64,000 bases of DNA from Sphingomonadales bacterium (GTDB lineage: Bacteria > Pseudomonadota > Alphaproteobacteria > Sphingomonadales > Sphingomonadaceae), in assembly GCA_009995225.1 (NCBI GenBank), contig JAACPW010000004.1:140605-204604 (forward strand), read 5' to 3'. Positions 20,127 to 29,855 of this stretch are shown here, piece after piece (positions within the stretch are counted from its first letter, which is position 1; every line of letters starts with the position of its first letter). The position numbers were made by a program, and so were the translations under genes. Under the pieces are notes generated by a model, which had not been told where the DNA came from, did no database searches, and saw only the letters and a program-made list of their open reading frames with translations.

Positions 20127-20611
20127 AACCTGACAGCGCGGTAATTTTTGAAGATGCGCGCGGCTTTGCAGATGCTCTGGGTGAAGGCGGCGTTCTTCTG
20201 GGCCTCGACCTTGGCACCAAGACATTGGGCACAGCAACCTGCGATGGCGGCTGGCGGTTTGCCACCAACGGCATCACGATCCAGCGCGGCAAGTGGGGCC
20301 GCGACCGCGAGACTCTCGCAGCGCTGATAAAGAGCCGCAGCATCAAGGGCATCGTCCTTGGCCTGCCCCGCAACATGGATGGCTCGGAAGGGCCGCGCGC
20401 CCAAGCAAGCCGCGCCTATGCCCGCAACTGCGCCGAGGCATTCGCGCTGCCCCTCCTGTTATGGGACGAACGATGGTCCACGCAGGCGGCTGAAGCTGCT
20501 ATGATCGGCCAGGACATGAGCCGCGCGAGGCGCGCTGCTGTCATTGATGCCCACGCTGCCGCCATCATCCTGCAAGGCGCGATCGACCGGCTGGCTGGCG
20601 GCGTGCTTTAG
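20111..20611 (+). CDS. ruvX: Holliday junction resolvase RuvX/YqgF
   Basis: LLGLDLGTKTLGTA...IKGIVLGLPRNMDGSEGPRAQ...LWDERWSTQAAEA. Confidence 0.93.
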   Translation: MERPLKPDSAVIFEDARGFADALGEGGVLLGLDLGTKTLGTATCDGGWRFATNGITIQRGKWGRDRETLAALIKSRSIKGIVLGLPRNMDGSEGPRAQASRAYARNCAEAFALPLLLWDERWSTQAAEAAMIGQDMSRARRAAVIDAHAAAIILQGAIDRLAGGVL

Positions 20612-20654
20612 GTCTGACGTAAATCTCCGTTGCAAGGCAGCGCCGCCCGCCCCT

Positions 20655-21146
20655 ATGGCGCGCAGCATGAACATGCCCCCTGCCCGCTTCAATGCGCGCG
20701 AAGCATCGAAATGGTTCTTCAGCCACGGTCATACCGGTTGGCTGGGCCTCAAATTTGCCGATCAGGGCGACAATTGGGTCGAGCTTGAACTGCCGTGGCG
20801 TGAAGATCTGCTGGGCGAAGCCAGCCGGCCGGTGCTCGCCTCTGGACCGATCATCAGCCTGATGGATATGGCAAGTGGCATGGCGATCTGGCAGGCCAGT
20901 GGCAGTTTCACGCCGGTGGCGACGCTCGACTTGCGCGTCGATTATCAACGCGCCGCCCGCGAACGCGCCAGCGTGCGCGGGCGGGTCGAATGCTACCGCC
21001 GCACACGCTCTGCCGCATTCGTGCGCGGTATTGCACATGATGGCGATCCCGAGGATCCGGTGGCCCATGTCGCGGGGGTGTTCATGACCATTGGCGCCGA
21101 TCCGCGCACTGGCAACAAGGCATTGAAAGGCGGCGCCAATGGCTGA
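20655..21146 (+). CDS. PaaI family hotdog thioesterase
   Basis: GHTGWLGLKFADQGDNWVELELPWREDLLGEA...GPIISLMDMASGMAIW. Confidence 0.82.
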   Translation: MARSMNMPPARFNAREASKWFFSHGHTGWLGLKFADQGDNWVELELPWREDLLGEASRPVLASGPIISLMDMASGMAIWQASGSFTPVATLDLRVDYQRAARERASVRGRVECYRRTRSAAFVRGIAHDGDPEDPVAHVAGVFMTIGADPRTGNKALKGGANG

Positions 21147-21531
21147 CCGGTTGGAATTGCCCGCCTATGCCCGCTCGCTGGGAATCACGATGACCGGCGA
21201 GGAAGACGGGATGCCGGTGCTTTCTGTCGATTTCGGGCCCACGGTCGAGGGCCGCCCGCAGCACTTTCACGGCGGTGCGACAGCCGGTTTGCTGGAAAAC
21301 GCAGGCTACGCTGCACTGCGAACTGCATTGCTCGCCGCCGGGCGCGATCCGCAATTGAAGCCGATCAACATCACCGTGCAATATCTCGCCGCGGGCAAAT
21401 CGAAACCTACCTTTGCGCTGGGCCGCATTACCCGGTTGGGGCGGCGCAACGCCAACGTCGCGGTCGAAGCATGGCAGGATGACCGCAGCCGCCCGATCGC
21501 GACAGCCGTGATGAATATTCTGATGGTCTAG
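21139..21531 (+). CDS. PaaI family hotdog thioesterase
   Basis: QHFHGGATAGLLENAGYAAL...INITVQYL; tandem with the previous thioesterase. Confidence 0.82.
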   Translation: MADRLELPAYARSLGITMTGEEDGMPVLSVDFGPTVEGRPQHFHGGATAGLLENAGYAALRTALLAAGRDPQLKPINITVQYLAAGKSKPTFALGRITRLGRRNANVAVEAWQDDRSRPIATAVMNILMV

Positions 21532-23699
21532 GGCGGGGAATCTGGCGCTTGCTGGACGACCATGCCCCCTTCGTCCAATCGCAGTTCGACCGGCAGGCCT
21601 TCCTGACGAAGGATCACCCCATCACTCTCGATCGAGAGCGTGGCGCCGTCCTGACCTAGGGAGATTTCCTCGCCTTCCAGAACATCAAGCGGTTGCACCG
21701 GACCTTCGGGATCGGGCGAGCTGTCAGCCTTTGGCGCAGGTGCAGCCTCGATCCGAAGCGCGCCGCGCATGAAATCGCGCCAGATCCGCGCTGGCGTGCT
21801 GCCTCCGGTTACGCCGTTCAGCGGGGTGTTGTCATCATTGCCAACCCAAACGCCAACCACCAGATCACCCGCATAGCCGACGAACAGCGCGTCCCGGTAA
21901 TCCTGCGTCGTGCCAGTTTTCCCGAAATTGGCGATTGGCAGGACGGCATTGCGCCCGGTTCCGCGATTGATCGCGGCACGCAGCATCGCTTCGAGGTCTT
22001 CGTGCGTGCTGGATGACATCGAATCCGTCCGCGTGGTCAGCCATTCCCACCAACTCTGCTCGCCCCGCGCAAAGGCATGGGGTTTGATCGGGTATTCGTT
22101 GGCCGCGATCCCGGCGTAGGCTGCGGTCAGTTCCATCAGAGTCATGACAGACGTGCCGAGAGCAAGGCTAGGGTCGCCTTCGGTCATCGGCGCTGTAATC
22201 CCGAGATCACGCGCGGTGCGGATCACCTTTTCGCTACCCACCGCCTGAAACAGACGCAAGGCCGCGACATTGCTGGACTGCGCAAAGGCATCTTCCAGCG
22301 TAATATCGTCCGAATAGCGCTCACGCGCGTTTTTCGGGCGATAGCTGCCTTGGGTGATCGGTGTGTTGGGGATGGTATCGTCCGGCTCCCACCCCGCTTC
22401 CAGGGCGGCGAGATAGACGAAGGTCTTGAAGGTCGATCCCGGTTGGCGGCGGGCTTGTGTCACGCGGTTGAACGGGGATGTACTGTAATCGCGCCCGCCG
22501 ACCATGGCGACGACTTCGCCATTGCGCCGCATCGCTACCAGCGCGACCTGCGCGCCGCCCAGGGGCGCGCGTGCGACAATCCGTCCGGCCAAGGCCTGAA
22601 GGCGGGAATCGAGCGTTGTGGTGAGCACTGTCTGCGAATAACTCGCCTCCATGCCCTCACGTGCCAGAGGCAAGGCCCAGTCCGCGAAATAGGTGCCAGT
22701 CGGCAGGTTATCGCCGCGGGTGCGCACGTCGATGCGGGGATCGGGCAAAGCGTTGGCCTGGGCAGCGGTGAGATAGCCGACATCGACCATCGACTGCAGC
22801 ACCAGGTCCATCCGCTTCCTCGCCCTGTCGTAATGCTTCGTCGGCGCATAGCGCGAAGGCGCTTGCAGCAGGCCCGCCAGCATCGCCGCCTGTTCGGGGC
22901 GCAGTTTTTCCGGTTGGCGATAGAAATAGTGCAGACTGGCGGCGCGCAGGCCATATTGGTTGTCGCCGAAATAGGCATTGGAAAGATAACGTTCGAGGAT
23001 TTCGTCCTTGGTCAGCCAGGACTCCAGCCAGACTGCGATCAAAGCTTCCCGTGCCTTCCGGGTGAGGGATTGTTCGGGCGTCAGAAAGGTGAACTTGGCG
23101 AGCTGCTGGGTGATGGTCGAACCGCCGCCATAACCCGTCCATGCCGCCCGCGCGATGCCGCGGGGATCGACACCCCAATGCGAATAGAATCGCCGATCCT
23201 CGATGGCGATGAAAGCCTCGACCACATGGGACGGCAGATCCGCCACCCTGACCGGCGCGTCGACCACCGCCCCCTGCCGGGCAATCGGCGTGCCATCGCT
23301 GGCCAGCAGCGTGACCTGCGGCGGAGCGATCGGTTCAAGACTTTTCGATAGCGGCGCGGTGAAGGTCAGCCAGCCGATCAGCAGCGCCAGAACCGCCAGT
23401 GACGCCATGATGCCGCGCCCCGTCCACCACAGCTTCGAACGCGAATGCCAGTAATCGCGCTGCCACCACCTGAAGCGGCGTTTCTCCTCGACCGCAAGCG
23501 CATCGTCGATCTGGCCGAGCTGCGCATCCCACGTGTCAAAATCCGGCGTTCTTGAAGCCCGTGGGCGCGTACCGTCGTCTTCGTCTTCGTCGAGCGGACG
23601 GGTCGATTCGTACAGCGGGTAGAACCCGCCAGGCTGCGCGTCGTCTGCTGCACCGTGACCGGTGCGTGAGCCTTTCCAGAATCGATCAAACAGCGTCAT
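21528..23699 (-). CDS. Bifunctional penicillin-binding protein (transglycosylase/transpeptidase, PBP1 class)
   Basis: FIAIEDRRFYSHWGVDPRGIARA; GSTITQQLAK; transpeptidase GSTFKTFVYLAAL and GKTGTTQDYRDALFVGY. Confidence 0.95.
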   Translation of the reverse strand: MTLFDRFWKGSRTGHGAADDAQPGGFYPLYESTRPLDEDEDDGTRPRASRTPDFDTWDAQLGQIDDALAVEEKRRFRWWQRDYWHSRSKLWWTGRGIMASLAVLALLIGWLTFTAPLSKSLEPIAPPQVTLLASDGTPIARQGAVVDAPVRVADLPSHVVEAFIAIEDRRFYSHWGVDPRGIARAAWTGYGGGSTITQQLAKFTFLTPEQSLTRKAREALIAVWLESWLTKDEILERYLSNAYFGDNQYGLRAASLHYFYRQPEKLRPEQAAMLAGLLQAPSRYAPTKHYDRARKRMDLVLQSMVDVGYLTAAQANALPDPRIDVRTRGDNLPTGTYFADWALPLAREGMEASYSQTVLTTTLDSRLQALAGRIVARAPLGGAQVALVAMRRNGEVVAMVGGRDYSTSPFNRVTQARRQPGSTFKTFVYLAALEAGWEPDDTIPNTPITQGSYRPKNARERYSDDITLEDAFAQSSNVAALRLFQAVGSEKVIRTARDLGITAPMTEGDPSLALGTSVMTLMELTAAYAGIAANEYPIKPHAFARGEQSWWEWLTTRTDSMSSSTHEDLEAMLRAAINRGTGRNAVLPIANFGKTGTTQDYRDALFVGYAGDLVVGVWVGNDDNTPLNGVTGGSTPARIWRDFMRGALRIEAAPAPKADSSPDPEGPVQPLDVLEGEEISLGQDGATLSIESDGVILRQEGLPVELRLDEGGMVVQQAPDSPP

Positions 23700-23759
23700 G
23701 GTGGCAACCGTGTTACCAGCGTAAGACAGTTGGTAGCAAGACCATGGTTGCGCTCTGCG

Positions 23760-24197
23760 TCAATAGGGCTGACCGGTTGCAGGCGGAACGGTCATCAGCT
23801 CGCCCGCATCGAACGCGGCCATGCAGAGCCGCGATATGGCCGCGTCGCTGGTGCCTTCGCGATGCGTGCCAATCCTGATGCCGACGCCATTGTTGTGAAG
23901 ATCCATCGCCCTTTCGCGCGGCGGGTTCGCCGAATAGGCTTCGTGGGCGTTGGTGAAGGTCCGTGCATTCTGCGCCCCCAGATCGCGGGCGAGCAGCGCC
24001 GATACGAATCACTGCCGGAAGGCATCGCCTGCCCCATTGTGCTGACCCTCCCGCGGAAAAAGCCGGCGCGCCTCGACCGATGCCTTGTCCCTGACGTCCC
24101 GAATAATGCTGACATGATGCGGGTGCGTCATCAGATAGAGCTTTTCTGCAGGCGTCAGGCCCGACACAACTCCCTGGATAACCAGTCCATCGGTCAT
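23760..24197 (-). pseudogene. DUF6973-like protein gene interrupted by one in-frame TGA
   Basis: My translation: MTDGLVIQGVVSGLTPAEKLYLMTHPHHVSIIRDVRDKASVEARRLFPREGQHNGAGDAFRQ*FVSALLARDLGAQNARTFTNAHEAYSANPPRERAMDLHNNGVGIRIGTH...GQPY*. The frame stays open and family-like after the stop at 24009-24011. Confidence 0.75.
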
Positions 24198-24210
24198 GAC
24201 TGTGCCCCCT

Positions 24211-24630
24211 TCAGTCTGTCATGATTTCCGAACTTTCGAACTTTCCGCGATCGTTAAAATCAAAGACCAACCACTGTGAATCAACCGCAGAAAAGCCTTC
24301 TTCCGGGCCGATCCAATACACCAGATCGTGATCAGCGAAATATGGGGTGTCGGTCGGTGATCCGAGCACGGCGATCACGTCGGCGCGTGACATGGACGGC
24401 ACCAGCAGACGGGCGCGCACATCGTCGACCATCTGCCGGCGTGGATAAGGCGCCTCGTACCAGGCGTTTTCGTCAGACCACACGTTTGGGTCGAAGGTCA
24501 TCGCCGTTCCCTTGCCTCCGTACGCTTGAACATCGGATGCCGTATTGTCACCAGGCGCGCAGGCCGCCGCAAGGCCCAGCACGACCAAGGAAGGGCCAAG
24601 GCCAGACATGAAGCGTTTCACCAAGACCAT
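24211..24630 (-). CDS. Small lipoprotein with BamE/SmpA-like C-terminus
   Basis: Lipobox GLAAACAPG; SMSRADVIAVLGSPTDTPYFADHDLVYWIG. Confidence 0.6.
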   Translation of the reverse strand: MVLVKRFMSGLGPSLVVLGLAAACAPGDNTASDVQAYGGKGTAMTFDPNVWSDENAWYEAPYPRRQMVDDVRARLLVPSMSRADVIAVLGSPTDTPYFADHDLVYWIGPEEGFSAVDSQWLVFDFNDRGKFESSEIMTD

Positions 24631-24688
24631 CGCTCCGCACCCTTCTGCAGAGTGAGAATGTCCCGAACCGCGCCGACTGTAAACTGGA

Positions 24689-25678
24689 TTACCGCTTCTT
24701 GGCGGCGCCTTCGGGAAGGTCTTCGCCAAACACGCGCTGGTAATATTCGGCCACCAACGTGCGCTCCGCTTCGTCACATTTGTTCAGGAAGCTGAGGCGG
24801 AACGAAAATCCGGTTGAGCCGAAAATCGCCGCGTTCTGCGCCCAGGTGATGACTGTGCGCGGGCTCATCACGGTCGAAATGTCGCCGTTGATAAAGCCCT
24901 GACGGGTGAGTTCGGCCACCTTGACCATATCGGCAATCAGCTTGTCATCAGCCTCTGGCGTCTTGGACTTGACGATCTTCTGTTCGACTTCAGGCGCAAG
25001 GTAATTGAGCGCGACCACCACGTTCCAGCGGTCCATCTGGGCCTGATTGATCGCCTGCGTACCGTGATACAGGCCCGACGTATCGCCAAGCCCAACTGTG
25101 TTGGTGGTGGCAAACAGCCTGAACCACGGGTTAGGCGTGATCACCCGGTTCTGATCGAGCAGGGTCAGCCGGCCATCAAACTCCAGAATACGCTGGATCA
25201 CGAACATCACGTCCGGACGGCCGGCGTCATATTCGTCAAAGGTCAGCGCCACCGGATGCTGAAGCGCCCACGGGAGGATGCCTTCCTTGAATTCCGTGAC
25301 CTGCAGTCCGTCTTTCAGCACGATCGCATCACGGCCAATCAGATCGATACGGCTGATATGCGCATCAAGGTTGACCCGGATGCTCGGCCAGTTGAGGCGC
25401 GCGGCGACCTGTTCAATATGGGTCGATTTGCCGGTGCCATGATAACCCTGCACCATGACCCGGCGGTTGTGCGAAAAGCCTGCTAGGATCGCCAGCGTCG
25501 TGTCCGGATCGAACACGTAAGACCCGTCCGTTTCGGGCACATGTTCATTGCCGTGCGAAAAGGCAGGCACCTGCCAATCGACATCGATGCCGAAGACCTC
25601 GCGGACATCGACCGTGGTGTCGGGCTGATTGGGCATGGCGTGATCGCCGGTGACGTTTTTGTTTGCAGGAGAAGTCAT
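24689..25678 (-). CDS. cobS: Cobaltochelatase CobS-like AAA+ ATPase
   Basis: [17 protein letters not shown]...[45 protein letters not shown]; start adjusted from 25867. Confidence 0.93.
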   Translation of the reverse strand: MTSPANKNVTGDHAMPNQPDTTVDVREVFGIDVDWQVPAFSHGNEHVPETDGSYVFDPDTTLAILAGFSHNRRVMVQGYHGTGKSTHIEQVAARLNWPSIRVNLDAHISRIDLIGRDAIVLKDGLQVTEFKEGILPWALQHPVALTFDEYDAGRPDVMFVIQRILEFDGRLTLLDQNRVITPNPWFRLFATTNTVGLGDTSGLYHGTQAINQAQMDRWNVVVALNYLAPEVEQKIVKSKTPEADDKLIADMVKVAELTRQGFINGDISTVMSPRTVITWAQNAAIFGSTGFSFRLSFLNKCDEAERTLVAEYYQRVFGEDLPEGAAKKR

Positions 25679-25793
25679 CGCCGTTTCGGTTAAAGCGCGA
25701 GAGCCGCATCTGCAAGCGGTGGTTTGGCAATATTCGCTCGCAATTTTTGCACCCCCGTTCCCCTTGGCCCGCATCATTCCTATATCTTGGATT

Positions 25794-26651
25794 ATGGCCG
25801 ACCCCGTCGAAACTCTGCGTCTCAAACTGGTGTCCCAGGTGCGCGGCGTGTTTAACGACGCGGCCAATGGCCAGCAGCCGGTTCCCCCATCTGACGATGC
25901 GCTGTTTGCCCGCGATACGCCGATCCGCCAAGTCCACGCCGATATCGTCGGGATGATGACCGGCGGGGTACGTGCATTGTTGCTCCAGATGCTTCACCCC
26001 CATGCGCTGCAAGGCGTGCTCGATCATTCCAATTTCCGCGAAGACATGCATGGGCGACTGCGACGGACCGCGAGGTTCATTGCCGTAACGACCTTTGGCC
26101 ACCGCGATGATGCAATGAAGGCGATTGATCGGGTGAATCGTATCCACGCCAAGGTGGGCGGCACCTTGCCGGACGGCACCCGCTATGAAGCGACCAATCC
26201 GCGGACATTGGCCTGGGTCCACGTGACCGAGGCGCAAAGCTTTCTGGCGGGCTACATCCGGCATGTGCGGCCCGATATGCCCCTGGCCGAACAGGATGAA
26301 TATTATCGCCAGTTTGCCGTGATCGCCCGCGCTTTGGGCGCCGATCCGGTGCCGGAAACCCGCGCCGAGGCCGAGGCGATCTTTCGCGAGCTGCGCCATG
26401 ACCTGCAAGGCTCGGCAGCCGCACGGGAAATCGCGCAGCTAGTATTGAGCCAGCGGCCGCAAGGCTCGCCCCAGGCCGTGCAGGCGATGATTACCGCCGA
26501 CTCCGTCGCCATGCTGCCCGACTGGGCGCGCACGATGCTGCGATTGCAACGCCCAATGCTGACCGCCCTTCCCGCCCGCGCGGCGACTTGGGGCATGGGA
26601 CGCACGCTGCGCTGGGCATTCCGCCAGAACGCCCCGCCCACGCGCACTTAA
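25794..26651 (+). CDS. Oxygenase MpaB family (DUF2236) protein
   Basis: [34 protein letters not shown]...[14 protein letters not shown]. Confidence 0.87.
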   Translation: MADPVETLRLKLVSQVRGVFNDAANGQQPVPPSDDALFARDTPIRQVHADIVGMMTGGVRALLLQMLHPHALQGVLDHSNFREDMHGRLRRTARFIAVTTFGHRDDAMKAIDRVNRIHAKVGGTLPDGTRYEATNPRTLAWVHVTEAQSFLAGYIRHVRPDMPLAEQDEYYRQFAVIARALGADPVPETRAEAEAIFRELRHDLQGSAAAREIAQLVLSQRPQGSPQAVQAMITADSVAMLPDWARTMLRLQRPMLTALPARAATWGMGRTLRWAFRQNAPPTRT

Positions 26652-26711
26652 AGACGCGCCGACCCAGACGGCCAATGCCTCAGGCGCGGCGGTTATCAGC
26701 GTCGCGCGGCA

Positions 26712-27305
26712 TCATGCCAGCGCCGCGCTGTTCCTGAGCAGCTGATACGCATCGACCACCGCCGTCAGCTTGCTCTCGTGCCGGCGATCGCCGCCGTTGC
26801 GGTCGGGGTGGAACCGGCGCACCAGTTCGGAATACCGGCGCCTCAGCCGCGTGCGGTCAGTGTCAGAACCAAGGCCCAAGGTTTCCAGCGCCTGCGCCTC
26901 TTCTCTAGAGAAACGGCCCGTGGCCGACATTCGTGCTTCGCGTTCGGCCCGGCTGCGGATGCCGCGTGCACGCGCGGCGATGGCATCGAGCGGATCGGCA
27001 TAATCGGCCCAGCGCGGAATGCCATCGACCCCCGCATCGGGGCGAAAAGCGCGGGTTTCGGAGCGCCACCCGGCGACCGGAGACTGCGCAGCAAGGATTT
27101 CCTCGGCGCTCATGCCCTGAAACCAGTCATAGCCTGCGTTGAACTCGCGCACGTGCTCAAGGCAGAACCAGCGCCAGTCGCCCGGCCCATCAGCGCCATT
27201 GGGGCGACCTCCGGGCGCGCGGAACTCGCCCGCCTCGCAGCAGCCCGGCGCTTCGCACAGGCGCCCCGCGCTCTCGACGCGGCCGTGAAATCGTGGTGAA
27301 GGCAT
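26712..27305 (-). CDS. DnaJ-domain protein with N-terminal Cys/His region
   Basis: C-terminal RLRRRYSELVRRFHPDRNGGDRRHESKLTAVVDAYQLL; N-terminal CEAPGCC...WFCLEH. Confidence 0.88.
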   Translation of the reverse strand: MPSPRFHGRVESAGRLCEAPGCCEAGEFRAPGGRPNGADGPGDWRWFCLEHVREFNAGYDWFQGMSAEEILAAQSPVAGWRSETRAFRPDAGVDGIPRWADYADPLDAIAARARGIRSRAEREARMSATGRFSREEAQALETLGLGSDTDRTRLRRRYSELVRRFHPDRNGGDRRHESKLTAVVDAYQLLRNSAALA

Positions 27306-27382
27306 AGCCTTTGCAAATGGCAATGGGGCTCCCAAGTTCCAACCCATAAATTGCCTTTGCCAGCCTGAAAAAAAGGAAATCT

Positions 27383-27658
27383 GTGATGACTGGACGTGTT
27401 GCCGAAGAAATGCACAGCCTGCTGACCCAGGCCTTTGCGCCGACGCGTCTGGCGATCATCAATGATAGCGGCCAACATTCCGGCCACATGGGCGACGATG
27501 GATCGGGCGAATCCCATTTTACCATCGAAATCGACGCACCGGCCTTTGCCGCAATGAACCGCCTCGCCCGCCAGCGCGCGGTGATTGCGGCGCTGGGCGA
27601 TATTGTCGGTGGGCGGGTGCACGCGGTGGCGATCAAGGCGGGTGTTCCGGGCGAATGA
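27383..27658 (+). CDS. BolA family protein
   Basis: INDSGQHSGHMGDDGSGESHFTIEIDAPAFAAMNRLARQRAV. Confidence 0.9.
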   Translation: MMTGRVAEEMHSLLTQAFAPTRLAIINDSGQHSGHMGDDGSGESHFTIEIDAPAFAAMNRLARQRAVIAALGDIVGGRVHAVAIKAGVPGE

Positions 27659-28137
27659 GCCTCAACTCTACCGCCGTGAACCCTAATCCCCAGAATCCCT
27701 CACTGCGCCTGCGGCGCGCGGCGCGTGTGATTGTGCTGGACCCGCTGGATCGTGTGCTGATGTTCCGCTTTGACGTGCCGGGCCGTGATCCTTTCTGGGT
27801 GACGGCAGGCGGCGAATGCGAGCCGGGAGAAAGTTTTGAGGACGCGGCGCGGCGCGAACTGTTGGAGGAAACCGGCATCACCGCCGATCCTGGCCTCCAG
27901 ATCGCCCGGCTGACGCCCCAATTCGTCACGGTAGAAGGTGAGCCGGTGCAGGCGGACGAACGCTTTTTCCGCGTTCGCGTGGCCGAAGCGGTTATCGATA
28001 CCTCGCGACACACCGCAGCCGAACAACGGCTGATGACGCAGCACCGCTGGTTCACCCGCGCCGAGCTTGCCGATTGGCACGAGGCCGTGTTTCCTGAAAC
28101 CATCCTTGCCATGATCGATGAGGACAACGCCGCATGA
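27655..28137 (+). CDS. NUDIX hydrolase
   Basis: Nudix box GGECEPGESFEDAARRELLEETGI. Confidence 0.92.
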   Translation: MSLNSTAVNPNPQNPSLRLRRAARVIVLDPLDRVLMFRFDVPGRDPFWVTAGGECEPGESFEDAARRELLEETGITADPGLQIARLTPQFVTVEGEPVQADERFFRVRVAEAVIDTSRHTAAEQRLMTQHRWFTRAELADWHEAVFPETILAMIDEDNAA

Positions 28138-29012
28138 TCACGCAGACCATCACCCCTGTGACCCACGATCTGGGCGAGTTTACCGTGCGCCGCGTGCTGC
28201 CATCCAAAGCGCGCACGATGGTGGGACCGTTCATTTTCGTCGACCAGTTCGGGCCCGCCGATCTGACAGGCGAAGGCATGGCCGTGCGCCCCCACCCCCA
28301 CATCAATCTGGCGACTGTCACATGGCTGTTCGACGGCGCGATTGATCACCGCGACAGCTTGGGCACCTGCGCCACGATCCGTCCCGGTCAGGTCAATCTG
28401 ATGACCGCCGGGCGCGGAATTGTGCATTCCGAGCGCAGCCCCAAGGGTGAATTGGCGACCAATCCAGGATTGTTCGGAATGCAGACGTGGCTCGCGCTGC
28501 CCGATGGGCTTGAGGAAATTGATCCTGCGTTCGAGGCGGTGACCAATCTTCCTGTCGTTTCCGACACGGGTGCAAAGGCCTGGGTGATCATGGGCGAATT
28601 GTGGGGGGCCAAGGCGCCGACCACGACCCATGCGGCCACGATCTACGCAGAAATCGTGCTTGCGCCGGGCGGGTCGATCCCGCTGGATGCCGAGGCGGAC
28701 GAGAGGGCGGTGATGCTGGTGAACGGCGACGCACAAGTCGATGGCATTGCCTTGGAGCAATACCAGCTTGCGGTGCTGGCGCCCGGTCAGGCGATGCGCC
28801 TCGTCAGCCAGAACGGCGCGAGGGTGATGCTGCTTGGGGGTGAAGCGTTCACTACCAAGCGGCACGTGTTCTGGAACTTCGTCAGCTCGGACCGCGAACG
28901 CATCAACCAGGCCAAGGAGGACTGGCGCGCAGGCCGCTTTCCCATCGTGCCGGGTGACGAGGACGAATTTATCCCCTTGCCCGACAAGCCCAAGACCGTC
29001 AGCTATCCCTGA
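28134..29012 (+). CDS. Pirin family protein
   Basis: GPFIFVDQFGPADL...VRPHPHINLATVTWLFDGAIDHRDSLG...RGIVHSE. Confidence 0.93.
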   Translation: MITQTITPVTHDLGEFTVRRVLPSKARTMVGPFIFVDQFGPADLTGEGMAVRPHPHINLATVTWLFDGAIDHRDSLGTCATIRPGQVNLMTAGRGIVHSERSPKGELATNPGLFGMQTWLALPDGLEEIDPAFEAVTNLPVVSDTGAKAWVIMGELWGAKAPTTTHAATIYAEIVLAPGGSIPLDAEADERAVMLVNGDAQVDGIALEQYQLAVLAPGQAMRLVSQNGARVMLLGGEAFTTKRHVFWNFVSSDRERINQAKEDWRAGRFPIVPGDEDEFIPLPDKPKTVSYP

Positions 29013-29033
29013 AATCATATTCGGGAGAGAGTG

Positions 29034-29855
29034 ATGGATTACGCCAGCAGTTTTGGGGGCAAGGTGGCATGGATCACCGGGGCATCATCAGGCATCGGCG
29101 CGGCGCTGGCACGGGAACTGGCGACGCGCGGTGCCCATGTGGTGTTGTCAGGACGGGACGAGGCACGGCTTGCCGAAGTTGCCGCCACGTGCGGGGAAAC
29201 CCTGCTGATCCCCTTCGATGTGCGCGACGACGCTGCGCTGGCCGAAGCGACGGCGAAAGCTATCGCGTGGAAAGGCGGCGTGGACATGGCCTTTGCCAAT
29301 GCTGGCATCTCGCAACGCAGCCGTGCGCTCAAAACCTCGATGCAGGTCTATCGGGACATCATCGATGTCGATCTCACCGCGCAAATCGCCTTCAGCCAAA
29401 GTCTTATCGGGCACATGGCGGAGCGCGGTTCCGGCGCGCTCGGGTTCATCTCCTCGATTGCCGGCAAGGTCGGCGTGCCGATGCGCACCGCCTATTGCGC
29501 GGCCAAGTTCGGGTTGGCGGGATATGCCGATGCGCTGCGGGCCGAGCTGACACAGAACGGCGTTAGCGTTCACACGATCTACCCTGGATCGGTTGCCACC
29601 AACGTTTCGAAGAACGCGCTGACCGCCGAAGGCACCGCGCGCGGGCGCTCCGACAAGGCGATTGACGAAGGCATCCCGGCTGACGTTGCCGCCCGTCAGA
29701 TGCTCGACAGTATCGCTGCGGGCGAGCGCGAAATCATCGTGGCCGAGGGCGGCGAATTGGCCATGGGCGAAACGCGCCGCACGCCCGGCGCTCTGTTGGA
29801 TCAGATGGCGGGCATGGTGGCCAAGGGCTACATGGAAAAGCTGGAGCAGCAGTGA
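29034..29855 (+). CDS. SDR family oxidoreductase
   Basis: AWITGASSGIGAALAREL; catalytic SSIAGKVGVPMRTAYCAAKFGL. Confidence 0.93.
   Translation: MDYASSFGGKVAWITGASSGIGAALARELATRGAHVVLSGRDEARLAEVAATCGETLLIPFDVRDDAALAEATAKAIAWKGGVDMAFANAGISQRSRALKTSMQVYRDIIDVDLTAQIAFSQSLIGHMAERGSGALGFISSIAGKVGVPMRTAYCAAKFGLAGYADALRAELTQNGVSVHTIYPGSVATNVSKNALTAEGTARGRSDKAIDEGIPADVAARQMLDSIAAGEREIIVAEGGELAMGETRRTPGALLDQMAGMVAKGYMEKLEQQ

Noticed and set aside
20655-21531. Tandem PaaI-type thioesterases as a possible new operon
   Set aside because: Tandem hotdog paralogs are common; nothing else nearby suggests a novel pathway.
22077-23351. 424-aa + strand ORF opposite the PBP1 gene
   Set aside because: Antisense frame, no family resemblance.
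27633-29018. 461-aa minus-strand ORF opposite the NUDIX and pirin genes
   Set aside because: The opposite strand carries two unambiguous families; this frame has no motif.
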